From Crotalaria pallida (lineage: Eukaryota > Streptophyta > Magnoliopsida > Fabales > Fabaceae), in the NCBI GenBank assembly GCA_037953625.1, contig CM075651.1, positions 128,678,501-128,742,500 on the forward strand: DNA of 64,000 bases, given 5' to 3'. The translations under genes and the position numbers were made by a program. Below, one piece after another: positions 24,287-33,600 of the stretch (the first letter of the stretch is position 1; every line of letters starts with the position of its first letter). The notes below the pieces were generated by a model that worked only from the letters and a program-made list of their open reading frames with translations, did no database searches and had not been told where the DNA came from.

Positions 24287-25676
24287 TGGCCTTAGAGGCC
24301 AAATCTTTAATCACAATCCCCTTATTCTCACCTTTTCTTTGCTGAATTTTACTTCTAGTGACAACTGGAACCCAAGGTTCAGCATTCTCAGAATCTGAAT
24401 CAACATGCTCACTCTCAACAAGAATACCCTTACCTTTATCTTGCACCTTAGCACTTGAACCACCTTTAGGAACAGCAGAGCTCCCTGGATTAATAGACTC
24501 TTCAACAAAGGAAGAGGATTGCTGAGTATTCTCCCCATTAGCTTGATTAATAGCAGTCTCCACAGCCTGCTCATCATTTGATCTCATACAATCATCAATC
24601 TTCTCAATATCCTCCCTAGAAGGCTTCTTCTTCTCAACCCACTTCTGAGTAACATTGCTCCTACACATCTTAGAGTCATGACCATACTTTGAGCATTTGG
24701 CACAAAGTACTGGTTTCCACTCATAAGTCACCCTTTGATTCACCACATTACCCTTCTCATCTTCAAAGAAAATCTCCTCAGGAAGAGTATTAGGATTCAC
24801 TTCAATTAGAATCCTTGCATAGTTAAGTCTGTTCCTCTCCTTAGTGACCTTATCCACCATTATTGGAGTACCAACTAAACTAGCAATCTTGCTCAAAGCA
24901 GATTGACTCCAAAATTTAGGGCTCAGATTTGTCAATTGAATCCAAACAGGGAGTCTGTCCAGGTGGTCCTTAACTCCTGTCCTTCCTGTCCATGGTCCCA
25001 GAATAATTGGCTTTTTATCAAAGTGATAAATTCCAATTTCTAGGATCTCATTCCTTGCCTCCAATGTATTAAATCTCACAACCATAGTGCCATCATTAGT
25101 CATAAGGATTTTATCAATACCCAAATGACCCCATACCTTCTTAATGTACCCACTAAAAACAGAGTAAGGTGGTCTAGCCCCCAACACATAGCACACTATT
25201 GCATTCTGCCAAAAAACCAATTCATTCTCCACATCCTCCACAGCTATTTTAGTAATAGCCTGGCCTTCCTTAAGCAGTGGTTCAACAAAATTCAACTTTT
25301 CCCCTGCATTCCTCAATTTTGTAATATCAAAATTCGCCCAGACCGAGTGAAGTGGCCGATTTTCCTGAGTACTTGGTTTTAGAACTTTCTCTGATTGATT
25401 TGTTTGATCTGTTTGATGTTTATTAATATTGTTTCCCTGTTTTTCACTTTGCTCCACAGGAATCTTACTCTGGACCCTCTGCCGAAGGAGATCAATGCTT
25501 TGCAAAAGTTCTGCAGCTTTCTTGGGAGTCAAGCTTTCTATATCCTCAAGCACCTCTTCATCCGAAAGGCTGAATTCCATCGAAGATGAACCTTCAGACC
25601 GTTTCTCTGCACTTGGAGGTTTCTTAGAAGAAGAAGTAGAGGGGGTTTTCGGGGGTCTTCCCCTCTTCCTAGCCAT
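24279..25676 (-). CDS. LINE ORF1 protein (DUF4283-like RNA-binding with zinc knuckle)
   Basis: This 465 aa frame begins with a basic N-terminus (MARKRGRPPKTPS, AT-hook-like GRP core). A central region (about residues 120-310) has the DUF4283 features common in plant LINE ORF1 (DGTMVVRFNTLEARNEIL, PVWIQLTNLSPKFWS). A CCHC knuckle, CAKCSKYGHDSKMC, lies near residue 330. The C-terminal third is polar. ORF1 proteins bind the LINE RNA and form the retrotransposition particle. Its stop overlaps the ORF2 start by 8 nt (ATGGATAA), so ORF2 may be translated by re-initiation. The frame is intact. Confidence 0.88.
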   Translation of the reverse strand: MARKRGRPPKTPSTSSSKKPPSAEKRSEGSSSMEFSLSDEEVLEDIESLTPKKAAELLQSIDLLRQRVQSKIPVEQSEKQGNNINKHQTDQTNQSEKVLKPSTQENRPLHSVWANFDITKLRNAGEKLNFVEPLLKEGQAITKIAVEDVENELVFWQNAIVCYVLGARPPYSVFSGYIKKVWGHLGIDKILMTNDGTMVVRFNTLEARNEILEIGIYHFDKKPIILGPWTGRTGVKDHLDRLPVWIQLTNLSPKFWSQSALSKIASLVGTPIMVDKVTKERNRLNYARILIEVNPNTLPEEIFFEDEKGNVVNQRVTYEWKPVLCAKCSKYGHDSKMCRSNVTQKWVEKKKPSREDIEKIDDCMRSNDEQAVETAINQANGENTQQSSSFVEESINPGSSAVPKGGSSAKVQDKGKGILVESEHVDSDSENAEPWVPVVTRSKIQQRKGENKGIVIKDLASKANG

Positions 25677-25780
25677 GACGGCTCACGGCGATCACCGTGA
25701 AGGAGGAGAGAGAAGAGAGAAAACAAGGATTAGGGTTTTTTTATTTTTCGTCACACATTAAAATATTAAAAAATAAATCT

Positions 25781-26079
25781 TGAAATAAGGGTAGACGAAT
25801 GAAAATTTTAAAAATACGAGTCCATATATACTATATGAAGAAATACAAATGAACGTATTATTATATTTATGTACCTATTTTTGAGAGTGAGACAATAACG
25901 GTATCGAGGATGGGATACGACATTTTTTTAAAAACTGGGGATACGGGTACGACAATATAAATTCAAATTTTATAAATAAATATATATAAACAGGGTGCAA
26001 ATAAACGATTATGCCTATGAAATCGCATATAAGTATCGTAAAATTGCAGGTTGATGATCAAAATAAGCCAAGATATAAG
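25781..26079. other. AT-rich spacer between LINE and solo LTR, no gene
   Basis: About 300 bp carry runs such as GGTATCGAGGATGGGATACGA and GGGATACGGGTACGAC, which resemble DNA-transposon-derived repeats. No coding potential is visible. The sequence continues after the nested block at 51363. Confidence 0.4.
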
Positions 26080-26084
26080 GACTA

Positions 26085-27633
26085 TGTAACACCTAGGATT
26101 TATTACCCTTAATTCCCCACAATTAAAAAATATGAACTTGAAAATTCCTTTTTAATATAATAAAATCACCCGTCAAACGGACGGAGTTTTGTTTGTTTTT
26201 CAGACTAATCCAAAATTTCACCTGTGAAAACATTTATCAAACGAACATCCAGTAGCCAGCAGGGCTTGCATCAAGAGTATATTTGCATCATATCGAGGCC
26301 CAAAGGACTCAAAAATAAAAAAATCAACATCAGAGTTAAAAGTAGCAGCGAAACACCAAGTTAGAAATATAAGTTCAAAGACCCTAAGCTTTAGCAAAAG
26401 TGATATATCCTAAGCCTCGCTCAAAAAGTATATACAACACATTTACATCAAAATAATATATGAGGCTTAGGTCCAGTGCCATATCCTATCCCCTAACACC
26501 CGTACTCTCCCTGTAAGGGATAGTAATCCTGCTCGGCCGAATCTGGTGTATGCCCCAGCTCAGTACCTGAAAAATGGTAAGGAGGTGAGCACTACACAAT
26601 AAAGTATGAATAGCAGTTTCTCATATGACATAATAAGCGACCAAGCCAAACGCATATAATTCAAGTAATACATATAGTCATTCACATCTTGTAACAGTAG
26701 CACAAACAATATCAACAGCTTCATAGTTTCTGTATCTGGTTATCTCCCGAATCAACTCATTCTTATTCTTTAGTTTACTATGCTTTAGGTCTACTCAATT
26801 ACCCTCAGTTTTAACCTTTTATCGCGTCTGGTCGTTGTCGACCTCGCAGTAATAAGTCATAGTTATCGCGCTGGGTCGATGACCTCGCATTACTTAAGTA
26901 CTAAGGATCGCGCTGGGTCTTTGTAACCTTCGCTTTATTGTGTAGCATTATCGCGCTGGGTAATATGACCTTCGCAGATCGTGCTGGGTACATATACCTT
27001 TGCATTATTATGTCTCATTATCGCGCTGGGTAATATGACTTTCGCATATCGCGCTGGGTACATACACCTTCGCATTATTATGTTTCCTTATCGCGCTGGG
27101 TAATATGACCTTCGCATATCGCGCTGGGTACATATACCTTCGCGTTATTAAGTTTAATTCATCGCGCTGGGTCACCGTGACCTTCGCAATATTAATTCTA
27201 AATGGTCGCGCTGGGTCTTTGTGACCTTCGCATTATTTTTCCTTCGTTTATTCACTCATTAATTTCCTCTCTACTCCTTCACATCACTTTTTCCTAATTC
27301 TTAATCAACTTATTTTCCAAGCATGATCAACACTAAACCCATTCATTTATTTCCATAATTTAATTATTCATTTAGTCATATTTTCCATCAAAGCATCATT
27401 TAACTGTTTATCCTCATCACAAACAATTCCACAATTAAACATTTAAGTTCAAACATACACATATTCATAAATATCCACATTTACACAGCATCATGGTTAT
27501 TCAAATTCCATTATTTCATTTTGATATTCATTACTCATGCTCACTACCCTATAATTTTATGCCCTATTAACACTTAACTCTTAGCAAGTATTATATACAT
27601 ACTAGAAACTTATCCCTAAATTAGGGTAATACT
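26085..27633 (-). mobile_element. Solo LTR, left part; right part is 50201-51357 (outermost layer of the nest)
   Basis: TGTAACACCTAGG at 26085 and AGGGATGTTACA ending at 51357 are flanked by GACTA at 26080-26084 and 51358-51362. They are therefore the two ends of one insertion of about 2.7 kb, split by the SIRE copia element (ATACT duplicated at 27629-27633 and 50196-50200). No coding domains are present, so it is a solo LTR of the long-LTR gypsy type. Minus orientation is inferred from a TATA-like block at 50843-50852 with a palindrome cluster upstream of it. Confidence 0.82.
26819..27235. repeat. Array of about 11 short inverted-repeat units with TCGCGCTGGGT core
   Basis: Units of about 28 and 44 bp alternate. 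Each contains GCGCTGGGT, a 5-8 base variable spacer, then ACCTTCGC or ACCTCGC, so GGT/ACC and GCG/CGC arms can pair around a changing loop. Examples start near 26867, 26909, 26953, 26978, 27022, 27048, 27092, 27118, 27162 and 27206. It is part of the solo LTR and noncoding. Confidence 0.8.
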
Positions 27634-29172
27634 TGTTGGAAACCAACAAGCGGCTCAATATAGTCTAGAGGGGGGGTGAATAGAATATTGAAGCCTTATT
27701 ACAGATTTTTCGTCCACCTAAGAGAATGGTTGTATGAAAATAAATTTTCTTAAAAAATCAAGACAGATTACTCGAGTAACTCAAGACTTCACTCGAGTAA
27801 TACGCAAGCAAAAATAATTTCACTCGAGTATTAAGCAAATCACTCGAGTATTACGAAAGCTATTTTTAAATCACTCGAGTAACAGAAAACCTACTCGAGT
27901 ATTGTTCATAAACTGAAAGTAGATTACTCGAGTGACAAGAACTTTACTCGAGTAAACTGGGTAAAATTCAATTAAAGCTCAGTTTTCAATGGAGTTCTTC
28001 AAGAATAACAATGCTATGATGATTCAACAAATTATGAATGATTAATATGAACAATGTCAAGTAATATTAACATGCAATTTTAGATCAATTGAGTAGAATT
28101 AAGAAAACCCCAATTCTAACCTAAAAATGCAATTGTTAATGAATTAATGCAATACAAGGAATGAAAATAAAAGAGACACAATGATTTATCCTGGTTCACT
28201 TTCACCCACTTGAAAGCTACTCCAGTCCCCTCTTGAATCAAGAGAGATTCTTCACTAGAAATCTTCAAATGTAGATTTTTTCAATGTTTTAAGATGCAAC
28301 TAGATTCTTAGTTCTCCTATCTTAAAACCCAACTCAAAGTGTGTACCAAACACTTTGATCTAATCTACCCCTTTTGAGAATTCTAGATTTCCTTGCTAAT
28401 TGATTGAAGATGCTTCCAACCAATCCTCTTTTCTTGCTTTGATTTGATCCTCAAAGTCTTCCTTGTGAGATTCTTCACTTGTGTTGAAACTTCAATGATG
28501 CAATCATAAATTTCAAATCTTCAACAACTACTAAGAACAAAAACTATGATCTCAAGAATATTTGAACAATGAGAAAAATAGAGTGAAGAGTGAAAAGTTC
28601 TTTGTTGAATCTTGATAGCTCTTGAAAGATGTAAAATAGCTCTTGAATTGCTTTTTGAAAGTGTATAGAAAATTGTAAGAATGAATGTATATCTTTGTGA
28701 AAGAGAAAATTAAGTCCTTTTATAATTTTCCAAACACTGATTGAATTACTCGAGTAAATCATATAACTTCACTCGATTAAAACATGTCAGATTAAGTTAC
28801 TCGAGTGATGTGTAAACCATTACTCCATTAACCTGTCATGACATAAATTACTCGAGTGACCCAATACTCATTACTCGAGTAAACTGATCAGAAACTGAAT
28901 AAAAACAAGGTTTTTCTAAAAGGATTTTCACAAAACTTTTAATAGAGCTATTTAATCAAGATTTAAAGTATCTTCACTCTTAATCAAACATTATTTAAAT
29001 ATTCTTAAAATCACCTAAGCTACCCACACCAATGAGATGCATTGCATAAAAATAAAGATTACATTGAAATAGAATTAATAAAAATCCTAATTCTAATCTT
29101 CATGTGGTGTAGCTTGCTTGTTGCCAATGTTGTTGCTTGGAGAAAGATTGTTAGCATCAAAACATGAGAATC
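27634..29172 (-). repeat. 3' LTR of the SIRE copia (main part; last 5 bp at 41166-41170)
   Basis: It matches 48653-50195 with a handful of substitutions and small indels. The Athila element inserted five bases from its outer end, duplicating GAATC. Palindrome clusters are at 27774-27952 and 28744-28886. Confidence 0.93.
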
Positions 29173-30518
29173 TGATTTGGGCCAGGAAGTGATGATTTTG
29201 ATATATTTTTGGGCCCTTTTCCTTAGTGCTTTGTTTTGTTTCTCAGCAAATAGATTAATTTTTAGGAGTTTTTAGCAAAATATTTGTATAGATAATTTAT
29301 TTGTATTTTAATTTTAGTTTTTGTTGAATTTCAGATTATTTGGGCCAAATCAGCTGAAGAGGGGCATTGGTGAAAAAAAAAAGCCCAAGCTGAGAAGAAG
29401 ATTTTGGGCCAAACAGCCCATTTCAGCGAACCGCGCTTGAGCGTGGAAAAAGCGCGCTCAAGCGCGCTTGGATCAGATGGCCACGTGGCGGTAGCAGAGG
29501 GGTCAGTTGACCCAGATTTCAACAGACACGCGCTCAGGCGTGTCTAATCGCGCTCAAGCGCGTGTGGTTTTTGCAATAAAAATTGGGGTCTGTGACCCAA
29601 TTCCAGGCGTTTTGATCAGCTGCAGTTACTTAATAACTCGATTTTCATTTTGTGGGGATTATTATTTTTATTTTTTTTTGGGATGGTGGCACGAATTCCT
29701 TCTCTTACACAGCATATTTTCTTCATCTTCTTGAGCAAGAACAACAAAAACTCAAGGCTTTCAAGGTGTGGTTTTGTAAAGAGTTTGAAACTTGATATTT
29801 GGTATGTGAATTTTTCCAAGTTTGCATCTTAATTTCTTGTTTTTGACTATGAGATCTTAAGACTCATTTGGGAATGAAGAATTGTTATGTGTGTTTGTCA
29901 TATATTTGATTTTGTCTATTGTTAATTGTTATATTTTGTACTTACATCTGGTTTAATTGTCGTGTATATTTAGACGTAAATATACGATAGGATTATTGTC
30001 CGATAGGTATATTAGACAATAAACTGCCTGTGGATGTAAGTTATGCAATTGTGTAGGGATAGGTATATTGCCTGCAAATTGTATGATTTAATTTATTTTT
30101 GACTGAGCAAATATTTTATGGTTAGAAATTTAAGGCTTTGCTCGAGGTATCGAGGAAGATTTATTTTTAACAAACTAGAATAATTTAAGGTATTAAATTA
30201 TTCTTGATTTTGCAAAAATAATCCAAAAGGTGACAATTGATTTAATAGTTTAAATTAATATTTGAGAACCGGTAACGACAATTCATTCCCGACTTTACGA
30301 AACTGCACCACCCCTTTATTTTCCACACTCGCACTTTATTTATTTATTTGTTTAATTTTATTTTAAACGCGATATTTTTTCCAAGTTAATATCATTTTTA
30401 TGCGCGTAACTTTATTTATTGAACTTTTTAATTGAAATCATTACTCTCGGTGGAACGACTCGGTCTTACCGATTTTACATTACTTGAGCGACCTGGTATA
30501 CTTGCCAGTGAGTGAACA
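29173..30518 (+). repeat. 5' LTR of the Athila element
   Basis: The LTR is 1346 bp. Near-palindromes built on CGCTCAAGCG occur at 29431-29470 and 29527-29565, including AAGCGCGCTCAAGCGCGCTT at 29450-29469 with perfect 9 bp arms. A possible TATA-like CAATAAAAA lies just after at about 29573. Confidence 0.93.
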
Positions 30519-30524
30519 AGTTTT

Positions 30525-30542
30525 TGGCGCCGTTGCCGGGGA
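30525..30542 (+). promoter_or_regulatory. Primer-binding site, tRNA-Asp
   Basis: TGGCGCCGTTGCCGGGGA lies six bases inside the 5' LTR and is complementary to the 3' end of plant tRNA-Asp(GUC), the primer known for Athila elements. Confidence 0.9.
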
Positions 30543-30695
30543 GTAGTTTGATTTTAATTTTATAAGTTTAATTCATTCTGCTTCGCACGTTGCTTTTGTG
30601 CATATTTAGATTTTTGTGAATATTCAATATATATTTAGTTAATTTGTTCTTTCTATTATTTGTGCTGGACAGTGCTACTTGACTTTTCCTTGTTT

Positions 30696-33600
30696 ATGCA
30701 CTTGCGAAGTGTAGGAGATAAGGACTCCCTTTTGTTTGACAGGGAGATCGAGAAAACTGCTAAAGCAAACAGGAAAGAGGCAAGAAAAGCAAGGCAGCAA
30801 CAAACTCAGACTCAGAATCAGAATTTGGAACTAATTATGGCGGAAGAACCTCCACCAGCTAGAACTTTAGCAGACTATGCCGTGGTCGACCCAGGAAATT
30901 GTGCCACGAGCATAACTGCACCTGCAGTGACAGCCCAGAATTTTGAGATTAAGCCGGCTTACATCCACTTGGTGCAACAAAACCAGTTTAGTGGAGCACC
31001 AAATGAGGATCCTGGGGACCATGTGGCAAACTTTTTAAGTATCCTGGACTTCTTCAAAATCCAGGGTGCTACTGATGAGGCGATCAGACTCAGGATGTTC
31101 CCTTTATCCCTCAGAGATCAGGCAAAGAGCTGGTTGATGTCTTTTTCACAGGGCACTTTCACAGATTGGGACTCTTTGGTGAGGAAGTTCATTGATAAGT
31201 ACTTTCCTCCAGCTAGGCAGGCCCGACTCAGACAAGAGCTGAATGCCTTCACTCAGCAAGAAGGCGAGTCTTTGCATGAAGCATGGGAGAGATACAATCA
31301 GATGCTGAAAAAGTGTCCCACTCACTCGATGCCAGATTGGATGCAGATTAGATCTTTTTATGATGGACTCCGGCCCTCTATTAAAAATATGATTGATGCT
31401 GCAGCAGGAGGTTCATTAGACAGTAAGACAGTACCTGAAGCCAAGGAGTTGATAGAAAGAATGGCCCGGAATAGCAGTCGCACTTCTGAACGGGGGGTGT
31501 TAAAAAAAGATGTGGTTGACATGGCTCAGATGCAGACTCTCTTTACTCAGAATAAAGAAATGCAACAACAGATTGCTAGTTTGACCAAGCAACTGGGTCA
31601 GGTTCAGCTGGCAGCTGCAGTTTCAGGTTCATCATCATCTTCCTCACCACCAGTGACAGGGCTGATATGTGATTTCTGTGGTGGTGCTCATCAGAATGGG
31701 AGCTGTGGTACAGATTCTTCAAATTCTCCAGGGGAACAAGTTAACTTTGTAGGCGGTGGTGCACCTCCTAGAAGCAACTTTCAGAACTATCCTCCAGGTG
31801 GCTATAGGAACCATCCTAATTTCTCCTGGAAGAGCCCAGCTCTTAATCCTCCTCAAGAGAAGCAGGGTCCAGCTTGGGAAATGGCAGTTGAGAAATTGGC
31901 TAAGACAACGACTGGTTTTGTGGAAGAAACTAGGCAAAACTTCAAGAATCAAGGAGCAAGCATAAGGAATCTAGAAGTTCAGATGGGGCAGATGGCGAAA
32001 CAATTATCAGAAAGACCCCAAGGTACTTTGCCTAGTGACACCATTCCGAATCCCAAAGAGCAGTGTAAAGCCGTCACTCTTCGTTCCGGGAAATCCTATG
32101 AAGAACCAAAGATGGTGAGTGATGATTCAGTGGAAGAGATTTTGGTGCAGCCTGGTGAGCCGGTAGTGCAGCCACAGGTTGTGCAACCAGATCAGGGATC
32201 AGTTAATGTTCAGAAACAAGATGATGTGCCAAGGAAGGTAGTTGACAAAGTGCCATTTCCCCAAAGGTTCAAGAAGGAGGAAACTCAGAAACATTTCTCA
32301 AAGTTTATGGAAGTGTTTAGGAAACTGCACATAAACATTCCCTTTGCTGAGGCGTTAGAGCAGATGCCGGTGTATGCCAAATTCATGAAGGAGCTCCTCT
32401 CCAATAAAAGAAAGTTGAGTGACACAGAGACAGTTCTCCTTACTGAAGAGTGCAGTGCGATCATTCAGAAAAAGCTGCCTCAGAAACTCAAGGACCCTGG
32501 AAGTTTCACCATACCTTGCAATATTGGAGGACATGAGATCGGTCGGGCCTTATGCGATCTTGGTGCTAGTATAAATTTGATGCCACTCTCCATTTTCAAA
32601 AGGCTTGGTATTGGCGAGGTAAAACCCACCATGATGTGCTTGCAACTAGCTGACCGTACCATCAAAAGGCCATATGGTAAGGTTGAAGATGTGTTGGTGA
32701 AAGTGGATAGGTTCATTTTTCCTGCTGACTTTGTAGTCCTAGACATGGAGGAGGACACTGAAATTCCACTTCTTCTGGGTCGGCCCTTCTTAGCCACGGG
32801 GCGAGCTTTGATTGATGTGCAGCTAGGAGAACTTAAGCTGAGGGTGCAAGATGAGGAGGTGAGCTTCAATGTTTACAAGTCCATGAAGCTGCCCATGACT
32901 GAGGAACATTGTTTCAGAGTGGATGCAATTGACTCTATGGTTGCATCAGTTTTTAGTCAAACCAGTCATGATGATGGTCTGTTGGGTGCTGTGATCCATG
33001 GAGAGTGCGGTGAAGCAAGTGTTGATGCCGCGGTTGCCCAGTTGGAAATTTCAGATGCATATACAGGGGGCAAGATCAAGGAACTAAGGCCACAGGACAA
33101 GGAGGAGCGTTTGGAGCCAGAGCTGAAACCTCTTCCGTCATCTTTGAGGTATGAATTTTTGGATAATTCTAAGTTTTTTCCAATAGTGATTAATAATGAC
33201 CTGACTGAACTGGAGATTGATAGATTGCTTAGGGTGCTTAGAAATTATAAATCTGTTATAGGGTGGTCTGTCTCTGATCTGAAGGGGATTAATCCCAGTT
33301 TCTGTATGCATAAGATTCTCCTTGAGGAGAATTTTAGGCCAGTCAGGCAACCTCAACGGAGACTCAACCCGACTCTCCAAGAGGTGGTTAGGAAAGAAGT
33401 AGTAAAGCTGCTGGATGCTGGAATTATTTATCCAATTTCTGATAGTGCCTGGGTTAGTCCAGTGCAAGTGGTGCCTAAAAAAGGGGGATTGACTGTGGTC
33501 AAATCTGAGAATAATGAGTTGATCCCCACTCGAACTGTTTCCGGGTGGCGAGTTTGCATCGATTACAGAAAGTTGAATAATGCCACCCGGAAAGATCACT

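Larger units (their letters stand above)
14905..25769 (-). mobile_element. L1-type LINE, near full length, interrupted by an LTR retrotransposon
   Basis: On the minus strand the order is a short 5' UTR (about 25677-25769), ORF1 (24281-25676), ORF2 (24286 to 15053, interrupted), a 3' UTR ending near ATTTACC and poly(A) (plus-strand T run starting at 14905). The sequence AAAATAAATCT at 14894-14904 recurs at 25770-25780, giving an 11 bp or slightly longer target-site duplication. The gag-only element 17776-23631 sits in ORF2 with its own 5 bp duplication. Removing that insert leaves a LINE of about 5.0 kb. Confidence 0.88.

Noticed and set aside
33138..33599. 153-codon minus-strand ORF inside Athila pol
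   Set aside because: Antisense shadow of the reverse transcriptase coding region.
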